From NCBI GenBank assembly GCA_003222065.1, contig QHUV01000008.1, positions 1-13,280 of the forward strand: a stretch of 13,280 nt of DNA, in the 5' to 3' direction. Both the position numbers and the translations under genes were made by a program. The DNA comes from Gemmatimonadota bacterium (GTDB taxonomy: Bacteria; Gemmatimonadota; Gemmatimonadetes; Gemmatimonadales; Gemmatimonadaceae). Numbering within the stretch: position 1 is the stretch's first letter; the number at the start of each line of letters is the position of its first letter. Below, piece by piece: positions 6,198 through 13,280 of this stretch. The notes under the pieces are model-generated. The model did no database searches. It was not told where the DNA came from and saw only the letters and a program-made list of their open reading frames with translations.

Positions 6198-7355
6198 ATG
6201 CTCGCTCCGCTGCTTCTCGCCTTGCAGGTCGCTGCCTCGGCTCCCGGCGCATCGAGCATCGCCATTCGCGCGGCGACATCAGTCCAGCGCGTGGCCCTCG
6301 TCGGCGAGGCGACGGCGCCCATGCTTCGGCCACAATCGCTCGCGCCGCTGTTGCCGGTTGTCGTGACGCAGGAAGCGCCCGGCCGCTACCACGTCCTCGT
6401 TTCAGGCGTCGCTTTTGGACTCGAGGTCGGGGTTGCCACGACGACCATCGGCGGACAAGTCACACCACTCGCTGCCGCGCCTGTCGAGCGCAACGGCCAG
6501 CTTCTCGTTCCGCTGCAATTGGTGTCGGAAGTCTTCCCGGCATACGTGAACAATCTGCGCTGGAATGCGGCGACTCACGAGCTGGTGATCTTCACTCGCG
6601 TCGGCAGTGCGAAGCACCAGGCAAGGCTCGTCGTCGTCGATGCCGGGCACGGTGGACCCGATAATGGGATGACCGGCCCCCTCGGTGCACCGATTAGCAT
6701 TTACGAAAAGGACGTCACACTCGCCGTCGCGAAGCGTCTGGGCCTCGAGCTCAAATCGCGCGGCTTGAGAGTACTCTTCACGCGGACGACCGACACGTTG
6801 ATTACGCTCTCCGATCGGGGCCGAATCGCCAATCAGGCCGGTGGTGATTTGTTCATTTCAGTGCACGTGAATGCGGCGAGCCTCGACTGGAAGGATCCGG
6901 CCGCTGGTCGAGGCTTCGAGACGTACTTTCTCTCCGAAGCCAGGACTGAGGACGCGCGCCGTGTCGAAGAGATGGAGAATCAATCGGTGCGCTTCGAGAC
7001 GGGGACCGCGGTTTCCAACAGCGATCCGCTGAACTATATCCTCAGCGACATGAAGCAGAACGAGCACCTGCGCGAATCCTCCGACTTGGCGGCGCTCGTG
7101 CAGGAGCATCTCGCGTCGATGCATCCGGGCCCGAATCGCGGCGTGAAACAAGCGGGCTTTCGCGTGCTCGTCACCGCCTTCATGCCGGCGGTGCTCGTGG
7201 AGATCGGCTTCGGCACCAATGCGGCCGAGGCAAAGTACCTTTCTGATCGGCGTCATCAGGCGGAGATTGCCAGCGCCATCGCCGATGCCGCGGCGGAATA
7301 TCTTCGCCGGTACGAGCGCAGGGTGGGAGCGGGAGAAGGACGTGACGAGCGCTGA
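6198..7355 (+). CDS. N-acetylmuramoyl-L-alanine amidase (Amidase_3) with N-terminal stalk-like domain
   Basis: Zinc amidase that cleaves the bond between N-acetylmuramic acid and the peptide stem of peptidoglycan; expected in the periplasm. Residues 1-15 (MLAPLLLALQVAASA) look like a short signal peptide, although the n-region lacks a Lys or Arg. Residues about 30-134 resemble a copper-amine-oxidase-N/stalk-type beta domain (a GQLLVPLQLVSEVF stretch then LRWN). The catalytic domain follows: VVDAGHGGPDNG with His151, Glu170 in YEKDVTL, His223 in FISVHVNA, and catalytic Glu335 in LVEIGFGTN. The length of 385 is typical for a two-domain amidase. An in-frame stop lies directly upstream, so the ATG at 6198 is the earliest ATG start. 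The 3' end overlaps pyrD by 14 bases, an odd pairing of cell-wall and pyrimidine genes. Confidence 0.93.
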   Translation: MLAPLLLALQVAASAPGASSIAIRAATSVQRVALVGEATAPMLRPQSLAPLLPVVVTQEAPGRYHVLVSGVAFGLEVGVATTTIGGQVTPLAAAPVERNGQLLVPLQLVSEVFPAYVNNLRWNAATHELVIFTRVGSAKHQARLVVVDAGHGGPDNGMTGPLGAPISIYEKDVTLAVAKRLGLELKSRGLRVLFTRTTDTLITLSDRGRIANQAGGDLFISVHVNAASLDWKDPAAGRGFETYFLSEARTEDARRVEEMENQSVRFETGTAVSNSDPLNYILSDMKQNEHLRESSDLAALVQEHLASMHPGPNRGVKQAGFRVLVTAFMPAVLVEIGFGTNAAEAKYLSDRRHQAEIASAIADAAAEYLRRYERRVGAGEGRDER

Positions 7356-8292
7356 TCGCCTCGCCATCACGGTCGCGGGTCTCGCGTTCCAAAATCCAAT
7401 TGTCCTCGCCTCCGGTACGGCCGGTTATGGAGTCGAATTAGCGAACGTCGTGGACCTCGAAGGGGTGGGGGGCCTAACGACGAAAGCCGTGTCCGTCGAG
7501 CCGCGTGCCGGCAATGACTCGCCCCGCGTCGCCGAGCTCGATGAGGGAATGATAAACTCGGTCGGCCTGGCAAATCCCGGTGTCGAGCGGGTCAAGTCGG
7601 CGTACGTCCCGTGGCTCGCGTCGCATTTGACGCGGACGCGCAAGCTCGTCAACGTCGTCGGCAATGCCGCCGAGGACTACGCGCAGGTCGTTGCAGAGCT
7701 CGACGCATGCGCGCGATCTGCTGGTGACGCCGCCATCGACGCGTACGAGCTGAACGTGAGCTGCCCGAACGTCAAGGCCGGCGGCATGGAATTCAGTGCC
7801 GATCCGGAGTCGCTGCGGACAGTGATTCGTCTTGCCCGCGCGCAGACGCGCCGTCCGCTGTTCGTGAAGTTGTCGCCGATGCTACCCGATATCGTGCGCA
7901 CCGCCAAGGTCGCCGTCGACGCCGGTGCCGATGGCCTAACGCTCGTGAATACGATGCCTGGCCTTGCGATCGACGTCGAGCGGCGGCGTCCAATTCTCGG
8001 TTTCGGCTCGGGAGGGGTGAGTGGACCCGGCCTCCTGCCGGTGGGTGTTCTCGCCACCTGGCGCGTGAGCCGCGCGGTGAAAGTTCCGATCATCGGCATC
8101 GGCGGCGTCTCGTCAGGCAGCGACGCTCTCCAGTACATGATGGCTGGCGCGTCACTGGTCGGCGTCGGGACGGCCGCGATGCGCGATCCGCGCGCGCCAC
8201 AACGCATTGTGAAAGAGCTCGACGCCTGGTGTCGCCGACACGACGTGTATTCGCTCGCCGGCATTGTCGGGACGCTGGAGTGGAGCATATGA
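7342..8292 (+). CDS. pyrD: Dihydroorotate dehydrogenase, class 1B catalytic subunit type
   Basis: Oxidises dihydroorotate to orotate in UMP synthesis, FMN-dependent and cytosolic. Seen: N-terminal FQNPIVLASGTAGYG, catalytic loop N-V-S-C-P-N-V-K with Cys141 as base (class 1; class 2 enzymes have Ser there), KLSPMLPD, LVNTMPGLAID, and FMN-phosphate segments GGVSGPGLLPV and GIGGVSSGSDALQYMMAG. The text resembles class 1B (PyrDB), which normally pairs with the electron-transfer subunit PyrK; no pyrK is in this window. The GTG at 7342 gives 316 residues and has GGAG at 7332-7335. The frame is open back to 7219 but that would overlap the amidase much further and adds non-family sequence. It shares ATGA with pyrF. 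Confidence 0.93.
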   Translation: MTSADRLAITVAGLAFQNPIVLASGTAGYGVELANVVDLEGVGGLTTKAVSVEPRAGNDSPRVAELDEGMINSVGLANPGVERVKSAYVPWLASHLTRTRKLVNVVGNAAEDYAQVVAELDACARSAGDAAIDAYELNVSCPNVKAGGMEFSADPESLRTVIRLARAQTRRPLFVKLSPMLPDIVRTAKVAVDAGADGLTLVNTMPGLAIDVERRRPILGFGSGGVSGPGLLPVGVLATWRVSRAVKVPIIGIGGVSSGSDALQYMMAGASLVGVGTAAMRDPRAPQRIVKELDAWCRRHDVYSLAGIVGTLEWSI

Positions 8293-8981
8293 CCACGACG
8301 CCGATCGTCGCGCTCGACGTCTCGACGTCAAAAGCGGCGCTCGATTTGGTTGACGATCTTGGCGAGGCGTGTCGCTTTTTTAAGGTCGGCGCTGAGCTTT
8401 TCACGGCGTCCGGACCCTCGGTGATTCGTGAAGTTCAGGCGCGCGGCGCGGAAGTCTTTCTCGACCTCAAATACCACGACATCCCAAACACGGTTGCCGG
8501 TGGTGTGCGTGCCGCCGCAGCGTTGGGCGTCCGACTCGTCACCGTTCACGCCGTCGGTGGGCCCGCGATGCTGCGTGCCGCAGTCGATGGGGCCGGTGAT
8601 CAAGGCCGGTGTGGCGTGCTGGCCGTCACCATTTTGACATCCTTGGGCGCGGCCGAGGTCGCGAGCTCGTGGCGGCGTGATCCTGGACTCTGTATCGAGG
8701 ATGAGGTTATCCGGCTCGCCGAGATCGCCAAAGAGGCAGGTGTATTCGGCGTCGTGTGCAGCGGCAAGGACGCTGGAAGCGTGAAACAGCGTTTCGGATC
8801 GTCGCTGGCTGTCCTCGTACCTGGCGTGAGAAGCGAGGGCGGCGCGATGCACGATCAAGCGCGGGTATCGACGCCCGCCGAAGCCGCCGCCGCCGGCGCC
8901 GATTACATAGTCGTTGGCCGGGCGATCACGGGCGCGCCCGATAGGCGGGCAGCGCTGCGACAAATTCGCCAGCAGCTTTAG
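8289..8981 (+). CDS. pyrF: Orotidine 5'-phosphate decarboxylase
   Basis: Decarboxylates OMP to UMP, the last step of de novo pyrimidine synthesis. The catalytic D-L-K-Y-H-D is complete (Asp59, Lys61, Asp64), with Lys32 in FFKVG. The phosphate-binding regions PGVRSEGG and DYIVVGRAIT are present, as is DQAR before the latter. At 230 residues it matches the bacterial short form. The ATG at 8289 overlaps the pyrD stop (ATGA), with GGAG at 8282-8285, which supports coupled expression with pyrD. A 107-base gap separates it from the ribosomal operon. Confidence 0.96.
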   Translation: MTTTPIVALDVSTSKAALDLVDDLGEACRFFKVGAELFTASGPSVIREVQARGAEVFLDLKYHDIPNTVAGGVRAAAALGVRLVTVHAVGGPAMLRAAVDGAGDQGRCGVLAVTILTSLGAAEVASSWRRDPGLCIEDEVIRLAEIAKEAGVFGVVCSGKDAGSVKQRFGSSLAVLVPGVRSEGGAMHDQARVSTPAEAAAAGADYIVVGRAITGAPDRRAALRQIRQQL

Positions 8982-9005
8982 GAGCCGCCCTCGAGGCCGG
9001 CTCAC

Positions 9006-9034
9006 TTGCATGAAGTCAATGTCCCGGCTACTCT
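9006..9034 (+). promoter_or_regulatory. Weak candidate promoter for the alpha operon
   Basis: TTGCAT (9006-9011) and TACTCT (9029-9034) are 17 bases apart in the 107-base gap before rpmJ. Each matches the sigma70 consensus at only about half the positions. A promoter is expected here because the operon starts after an unrelated pyrimidine pair, but this exact placement is tentative. A second TATTAC-like box at 9060 has no suitable -35. Confidence 0.3.
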
Positions 9035-9088
9035 TAGGGTCTGGCCGGAAACGGGCCTGTATTACATCTGAGACATGGTGGAGCACCT

Positions 9089-9205
9089 GTGAAAGTTCGT
9101 ACAAGCGTGAAGCCGATTTGCGAGCACTGCAAAGTGGTCAAGCGCAGCGGCGTCACTCGCATCATTTGCAAGCGCAATCCTAAGCACAAGCAGCGTCAAG
9201 GCTGA
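9089..9205 (+). CDS. rpmJ: 50S ribosomal protein L36 (bL36)
   Basis: 38-residue zinc-ribbon protein of the large subunit: [17 protein letters not shown] at the start and PKHKQRQG at the end, both canonical. Zinc ligands are Cys11, Cys14, Cys27 and His33, so this is the zinc-containing (C+) form. The GTG start at 9089 is supported by GGTGGAG at 9077-9083. It is the first gene of the ribosomal operon, two bases before rpsM. In many bacteria infA or secY/map precedes rpmJ; here pyrF does. Confidence 0.97.
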   Translation: MKVRTSVKPICEHCKVVKRSGVTRIICKRNPKHKQRQG

Positions 9206-9207
9206 TC

Positions 9208-9585
9208 ATGGCACGCATATCCGGCGTCGATCTCCCACGTGAGAAAAAGGTCGAGATCGGCCTCTCGTACATTTATGGCATCGGCCGGCGCAACGCCGTC
9301 GACATCCTCCGCAAGGCGGGAATCGACACATCGCTTCGGATTCGCGATCTCACCGACGCCGACGTCAACAAGCTGCGTCAGGTGATCGAGCGCGACTACA
9401 AAGTCGAAGGCGCGTTGCGCACCGAAGTCGCCATGAACATCAAGCGACTGATGGACATTGGCTCGTATCGCGGCATTCGCCATCGCCGTGGCTTGCCCGT
9501 GCGGGGCCAGCGCACGCACACGAACGCCCGAACGAAGAAGGGGCCGCGGCGCGCGATCGCTGGTAAGAAGAAGGTGACGAAGTAG
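9208..9585 (+). CDS. rpsM: 30S ribosomal protein S13 (uS13)
   Basis: 125-residue head protein of the small subunit that contacts the large subunit (bridge B1) and P-site tRNA. Start [10 protein letters not shown], the helix-hairpin-helix region [11 protein letters not shown], and the closing [20 protein letters not shown] are all canonical, followed by a lysine-rich tail. The ATG at 9208 has AAGG at 9198-9201, overlapping the end of rpmJ. A 122-base gap carrying a repeat element separates it from rpsK. Confidence 0.98.
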   Translation: MARISGVDLPREKKVEIGLSYIYGIGRRNAVDILRKAGIDTSLRIRDLTDADVNKLRQVIERDYKVEGALRTEVAMNIKRLMDIGSYRGIRHRRGLPVRGQRTHTNARTKKGPRRAIAGKKKVTK

Positions 9586-9598
9586 CGCAAGCTGCCTC

Positions 9599-9699
9599 GT
9601 CATCCCGAGCTGCGGAGCAGCGAGGGATCTGCTTTTATTACTGCGGAGCGAGAAAACAGCACCCGCCAGCGGGTACCCGCTCGCTCTGCTCGGAATGAC
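9599..9699. repeat. Interspersed repeat copy 1, MITE-like, in the rpsM/rpsK gap
   Basis: A 101-base element bounded by imperfect inverted ends: GTCATCCCGAGC at 9599-9610 and GCTCGGAATGAC at 9688-9699, complementary at 11 of 12 positions. Its first 37 bases match copy 2 (10733-10769) at 36 positions. That block folds as ATCCC-GA-GCTGC-GGA-GCAGC-GA-GGGAT (9602-9628): two 5-bp stems separated by a tandem G.A internal loop. The 3' half holds a perfect 12-base palindrome GCGGGTACCCGC (9669-9680). No coding capacity is evident. The element fills almost the whole gap and would be transcribed. Confidence 0.8.
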
Positions 9700-9707
9700 A
9701 AACACAC

Positions 9708-10085
9708 ATGGCAACTGGCAAGAAAACGAAGCGAGTGGTCGAGGCAGAAGGGATCGCGCATATCGCCGCGACCTTCAACAACACGACCGTGACGATCACC
9801 GATAGCCACGGCAATGCCGTGGCGTGGGGCTCGTCAGGCAAAGCGGGCTTCAAGGGATCGAAGAAGAGTACCCCCTTCGCCGCAACGGTCGCCGCCGAGC
9901 AGTGCGCGCGCGAGGCGATGGGCCTCGGCGTGAAACGCGTCCACGTGCGCGTGCAGGGCCCTGGTAGCGGCCGTGAGTCGGCAATCCAAGCACTTGCCAC
10001 CGCTGGTCTCCAGGTCAAGTCCATCAAAGATGTAACGCCGATCCCGCATAACGGCTGCCGTCCCCCCAAGCGTCGGAGAGTTTGA
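9708..10085 (+). CDS. rpsK: 30S ribosomal protein S11 (uS11)
   Basis: 125-residue platform protein of the 30S subunit near the 3' end of 16S rRNA. Canonical segments: [41 protein letters not shown] and the C-terminal [15 protein letters not shown]. The ATG at 9708 lies eight bases after the end of the repeat element, and the nearest purine-rich ribosome site (GGA, 9692-9694) is inside that repeat, which may influence its translation. rpsD follows after three bases. Confidence 0.98.
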   Translation: MATGKKTKRVVEAEGIAHIAATFNNTTVTITDSHGNAVAWGSSGKAGFKGSKKSTPFAATVAAEQCAREAMGLGVKRVHVRVQGPGSGRESAIQALATAGLQVKSIKDVTPIPHNGCRPPKRRRV

Positions 10086-10088
10086 GTC

Positions 10089-10724
10089 ATGGGCCGCTAT
10101 GTTGGGCCGAGCTGCAAGCAGTGTCGGCGTGAGGGTACGAAGCTTTTCCTGAAGGGTACGAAGTGCTTCACCGAGAAGTGTCCCGTCGAACGGCGACCGT
10201 ACGCGCCGGGTCAGCACGGACAGAACACCGCTCGTCGGCGAAAGTCCTCTGAGTACTCGAAGCAGCTTCGCGAGAAGCAGAAGATCAAGCGCATTTACGG
10301 CGTGAGCGAGGCGCAGTTCCACAACACGTTCCAGCGAGTCACGACGCTACCTGGAATCACGGGACACAATCTCCTCGCCGCGCTCGAGAGTCGCCTCGAC
10401 AACATGGTGTATCGGCTTGGGTTCGCCGCGAGCCGCAAGGCGGCGCGTCAGCTGATTCGGCATCGTCACGTCGAGATCAGTCAGCGCACCGTCGACATCC
10501 CCAGCTACCAGGTCCAACCGGGCGAAGAGATTCGCGTCAACCTGAAATCGCGTGAGATGGTCGCGGTGCAGGCGTCGATGGACCAGGCCTCGCGCGGTGC
10601 TCCGCTGTCGTGGCTTGCCGTTGACCGCGAGAGCTTCAGCGGTCGCATGCTCGAGCGCCCGACACGCCCGAACATTCCGATCGCGGCGCAGGAGCAGCTG
10701 GTTGTGGAGTTGTATTCGAAATGA
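10089..10724 (+). CDS. rpsD: 30S ribosomal protein S4 (uS4), zinc-binding form
   Basis: 211-residue primary 16S rRNA-binding protein, and in many bacteria the translational repressor of the alpha operon. The N-terminal Cys9, Cys12, Cys26 and Cys31 form an intact zinc-finger pattern (C+ form). The S4 RNA-binding domain follows, with L-E-S-R-L-D-N-M-V-Y-R-L-G-F-A-S-R-K (from about residue 100) and the H-R-H-V-E-I region. The ATG at 10089 is three bases after rpsK, with GGAG at 10075-10078 inside the end of rpsK. A 187-base structured gap separates it from rpoA. Confidence 0.98.
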   Translation: MGRYVGPSCKQCRREGTKLFLKGTKCFTEKCPVERRPYAPGQHGQNTARRRKSSEYSKQLREKQKIKRIYGVSEAQFHNTFQRVTTLPGITGHNLLAALESRLDNMVYRLGFAASRKAARQLIRHRHVEISQRTVDIPSYQVQPGEEIRVNLKSREMVAVQASMDQASRGAPLSWLAVDRESFSGRMLERPTRPNIPIAAQEQLVVELYSK

Positions 10725-10785
10725 CGCGAAGCGTCATCCCGAGCTGCGCAGCAGCGAGGGATCTGCTTTCGCGACACGAGAGTCC

Positions 10786-10810
10786 GCGCACGCGGGGATG
10801 CCGCGTGCGC
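10786..10810 (+). other. Perfect 10-bp hairpin in the rpoA leader
   Basis: GCGCACGCGG (10786-10795) pairs without mismatch with CCGCGTGCGC (10801-10810) around GGATG. It would be very stable in RNA. No T-run follows, so it is not an intrinsic terminator. It could slow polymerase, protect mRNA ends or belong to the repeat element. Confidence 0.7.
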
Positions 10811-10822
10811 ATTCGGTCGGAG

Positions 10823-10857
10823 CCCTAACCTCCATTCGAGTCTGCCGCGCGTTAGGG
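10823..10857 (+). other. Inverted repeat CCCTAAC/GTTAGGG in the rpoA leader
   Basis: Exact 7-bp arms at 10823-10829 and 10851-10857 enclose 21 bases. They lie between the two stronger hairpins. This may be a stem in the leader RNA or a protein site; there is no further evidence. Confidence 0.5.
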
Positions 10858-10870
10858 GCGGGGCAGAGCG

Positions 10871-10891
10871 ATGCCGGACGATGTCCGGTAT
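10871..10891 (+). other. Hairpin just upstream of the rpoA ribosome-binding site
   Basis: CCGGAC (10874-10879) and GTCCGG (10883-10888) pair around GAT, extended by A-T, T-A and G-U pairs to a 9-bp stem. It ends five bases before the Shine-Dalgarno AAAGGAG (10896-10902), so it could affect ribosome access to rpoA. Confidence 0.6.
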
Positions 10892-10911
10892 GACCAAAGG
10901 AGCATTTACTG

Positions 10912-11982
10912 ATGGCAACAACTATCGATCTCAAGGGGCTCGTTCAACCCAAGCTGGTCGAAGCGAGCAAGCGAGATGACAACCCGAACGTCGCCGAATT
11001 CCGGCTGCAACCGCTCGAGCGCGGCTTCGGCCACACGCTCGGCAACGCGATGCGACGCATGCTGCTCTCATCGCTGCGCGGCGCCGCCGTCTGGGGCTTT
11101 CGCATCGATGGCGTCGTCCACGAGCACCAGACCATTCCGGGTGTCGTCGAGGACGTTCACCAGATCATCGGCAATCTCAAGAATCTGACGCTCACGCTCG
11201 CGGACGATGTCGAAGAGACCGTCCTGCGTATTTCCAAGGGCGAGGCAGGTCCGGTAACGGCGGCGGACATCACGTCTTCGGCTGGCGCCCGCATCGTCGA
11301 CACGGGACATCATCTCTTCACGCTGCAAGACGACCGCGACATCAACGTCGATCTGTACGTGAACAAGGGCCGGGGTTACGTCGAAGCCGATCAGCATCCG
11401 ATCGATCGCGGTTTGCCGGTGGATCTCGTTCGCATCGATTCCATCTACAATCCGGTGCGCCGCGCCAATTTCACCGTTGCCGAGACACGCGTCGGCCAGC
11501 GAACGGACTATGACCGTCTGACCCTGACGGTCGAGACCAACGGGACGATTTCGCCAGAAGAAGCGGTGAGCTATGCCGCCGCGCTGGCGCAGACTCACTT
11601 CCAGTACTTCGTCGAGTTCGGGTCGCACTCGTCGGCTCCGCTGGCGCTCTCGAATGATTCGTTGGGAGGAGACGCCGCGCGTCTCGCCCAACTGCTCCGG
11701 ACGCCGATCGATGATCTGGAGCTGTCCGTGCGTTCGGTCAACTCGCTCAAGAATTCGAACATCCGGACGCTAGGCGACCTCGTTCGCCAAACGGAAAGCC
11801 AGATTCTGCAAGTCAAGAATTTCGGCAAGAAGTCGCTGCAGGAGATCGCGGATCTGCTCGAGCGCGAAGGCCTGAACTTCGGCATGCGGTACGAGGAAAA
11901 CGGCGAGGGCGTTCGTATCCTCGACTGGGGCACGCCGCCGAGCCGTGCCGCCGCGGCTGCGCCTGACGACATGGAGGAGTAA
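10912..11982 (+). CDS. rpoA: DNA-directed RNA polymerase alpha subunit
   Basis: 356 residues, somewhat longer than the 329 of E. coli. The N-terminal dimerisation domain shows F-G-H-T-L-G-N-A-M-R-R-M-L-L-S-S (near residues 38-53) and V-H-E-H-Q-T-I-P-G-V-V-E-D. The C-terminal DNA/activator-binding domain shows D-L-E-L-S-V-R-S-V-N-S-L-K near residues 268-280 and V-K-N-F-G-K-K-S-L-Q-E-I near 302-313. The ATG at 10912 has a strong Shine-Dalgarno AAAGGAG (10896-10902) nine bases upstream. It is the only gene of the operon with both a long structured leader and a consensus ribosome site, suggesting separate control of alpha subunit output. rplQ begins three bases after its stop. Confidence 0.98.
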   Translation: MATTIDLKGLVQPKLVEASKRDDNPNVAEFRLQPLERGFGHTLGNAMRRMLLSSLRGAAVWGFRIDGVVHEHQTIPGVVEDVHQIIGNLKNLTLTLADDVEETVLRISKGEAGPVTAADITSSAGARIVDTGHHLFTLQDDRDINVDLYVNKGRGYVEADQHPIDRGLPVDLVRIDSIYNPVRRANFTVAETRVGQRTDYDRLTLTVETNGTISPEEAVSYAAALAQTHFQYFVEFGSHSSAPLALSNDSLGGDAARLAQLLRTPIDDLELSVRSVNSLKNSNIRTLGDLVRQTESQILQVKNFGKKSLQEIADLLEREGLNFGMRYEENGEGVRILDWGTPPSRAAAAAPDDMEE

Positions 11983-11985
11983 CGG

Positions 11986-12342
11986 ATGCGGCATCGCAAA
12001 GCGGGCCGGCAGCTTCGCCGTACGAGCGAGCAAAAGCTCGCCCTCATGCGCAATCTCGCGACATCGCTGATCGAGCATGGAGCGATCGAGACGACCGAGG
12101 CGAAGGCGAAGGAGCTACGGCCCTTTGTTGAGAAGTTGATCACGAAGGCCAAGACCGGTACGCTGCACGCGCGCCGGCTTGCCGTTCGGCACATTCATAA
12201 GCGCGCGGCGGCGGACAAGCTCTTCCAGGAGATTGGTCCCCAGTACGCGACGCGGAATGGCGGTTACACGCGCATTCTGAAGACTGGTCACCGCAAGGGT
12301 GACGGCGCCGACATGGCGCGTATCGAATTGATCGAGGGCTGA
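11986..12342 (+). CDS. rplQ: 50S ribosomal protein L17 (bL17)
   Basis: 118-residue large-subunit protein. Canonical M-R-H-R-K-A-G-R-Q-L-R-R-T-S at the start, M-R-N-L-A-T-S-L-I-E-H in the first helix, T-E-A-K-A-K-E-L-R-P-F-V-E-K-L-I-T-K-A-K, and R-N-G-G-Y-T-R-I-L-K-T-G-H-R-K-G-D-G-A toward the end. The ATG at 11986 has GGAGGAG at 11973-11979, inside the rpoA 3' end. It is the usual last gene of the alpha operon, but here rpmB follows after three bases. Confidence 0.98.
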   Translation: MRHRKAGRQLRRTSEQKLALMRNLATSLIEHGAIETTEAKAKELRPFVEKLITKAKTGTLHARRLAVRHIHKRAAADKLFQEIGPQYATRNGGYTRILKTGHRKGDGADMARIELIEG

Positions 12343-12345
12343 GCA

Positions 12346-12567
12346 ATGGCGATCGATAGAAGCCGGTGCTACTCATGCAAGAAGGGCGTTGCGTTCGGCA
12401 ATAACCGATCGCACGCCAATAACGCCACACGTCGCACCTGGAAGCCGAACCTCCAGGTCGCCCGCGTGCTGGACGCGAGTGGCAAGATCGCCAAAGTAAA
12501 GGTGTGCACGCGCTGCCTTGCGGCGGGGAAGATCAAGCGTGCGCCGCGAGGCGTCGCCGCGGCGTGA
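12346..12567 (+). CDS. rpmB: 50S ribosomal protein L28 (bL28), zinc-binding form
   Basis: 73-residue large-subunit protein. The diagnostic G-N-N-R-S-H-A-N-N-A-T-R-R-T-W-K-P-N-L (residues 18-36) is complete. Cys8, Cys11, Cys54 and Cys57 form two CxxC pairs, the zinc-binding (C+) arrangement. The ATG at 12346 has GAGGG at 12334-12338 and sits three bases after rplQ, so it is co-transcribed with the alpha operon. rpmB is more often found with rpmG or alone; its linkage to rplQ is unusual. The operon terminator follows. Confidence 0.96.
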   Translation: MAIDRSRCYSCKKGVAFGNNRSHANNATRRTWKPNLQVARVLDASGKIAKVKVCTRCLAAGKIKRAPRGVAAA

Positions 12568-12596
12568 CCGCTTGCTCGACCGGCCGCGCGAAGTCG

Positions 12597-12626
12597 AGGG
12601 GAGCTCATCGGGCTCCCCTTTTTTTT
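12597..12626 (+). terminator. Rho-independent terminator of the ribosomal operon
   Basis: GGGGAGC (12598-12604) pairs perfectly with GCTCCCC (12612-12618) around TCATCGG. The stem extends by A12597-T12619, and eight Ts (12619-12626) follow. It lies 30 bases after the rpmB stop and is the only classic intrinsic terminator seen in the window. Confidence 0.95.

Positions 12627-13280
<654 letters not shown>

Larger units (their letters stand above)
10733..10894. repeat. Interspersed repeat copy 2 in the rpsD/rpoA gap
   Basis: Begins with the same 37-base block as copy 1 (10733-10769, one mismatch, located in the hairpin loop so pairing is unchanged) and in the same orientation. It forms ATCCC-GA-GCTGC-GCA-GCAGC-GA-GGGAT at 10736-10762. 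The far end GGTATGAC (10887-10894) is the inverse of GTCATCCC with one mismatch, mirroring the inverted ends of copy 1. The middle differs fully from copy 1 and holds separate hairpins, so the boundary at 10894 is a proposal. Confidence 0.65.

Noticed and set aside
9600..9809. Short - strand frames at 9600-9809 and 10734-10934 that share a C-terminal sequence
   Set aside because: The shared residues are just the translation of the repeat block; both frames then run antisense into different genes (rpsK and rpoA).
10786..10810. Strong hairpin considered as an intrinsic terminator between rpsD and rpoA
   Set aside because: No T-run follows, and rpoA expression from this operon would normally require read-through.

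Overview
The window is GC-rich, gene-dense bacterial chromosome with every protein gene on the + strand and one tRNA on the - strand. TGA is used as an ordinary stop by most genes. The ribosomal proteins, an S4 and L28 with intact zinc-type cysteines, GTG starts and short overlapping gene junctions fit a high-GC Gram-negative-type bacterium. The general look suggests Gemmatimonadota, but I cannot prove the phylum from the sequence alone.

Region 1 (1-2734) is a tightly packed run: thioredoxin reductase (trxB), a glyoxalase II-like metallo-beta-lactamase-fold hydrolase, a small DUF4149-like membrane protein and an AhpD/carboxymuconolactone-decarboxylase-family protein. The AhpD-like gene has an in-frame TGA exactly where the second redox cysteine of the CxxC motif belongs. 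The frame continues for 94 more codons to a TGA stop, and a SECIS-like hairpin begins a few bases after the first TGA. The best reading is a selenoprotein with a C-E-Y-U active site. This is the main discovery candidate in the window.

Region 2 (2837-5402) holds an aspartate ammonia-lyase, an Rrf2-type regulator with three cysteines, and an unrecognised 184-residue protein whose 3' end runs into heptamer repeats.

Region 3 (5403-8981) has a tRNA-Leu(CAG) on the - strand with a good sigma70-type promoter. It is followed on the + strand by smpB, an N-acetylmuramoyl-L-alanine amidase with a stalk-like N-terminal domain, and the pyrimidine genes pyrD and pyrF, with short gaps or overlaps throughout.

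Region 4 (8982-12626) is an alpha-type ribosomal operon: rpmJ, rpsM, rpsK, rpsD, rpoA, rplQ, then rpmB, closed by a strong intrinsic terminator. Two of its gaps (rpsM/rpsK and rpsD/rpoA) contain copies of a structured interspersed repeat, and the rpoA leader adds three more hairpins. Region 5 is a short spacer followed by the first 194 codons of a GDP-mannose 4,6-dehydratase cut off by the window end.
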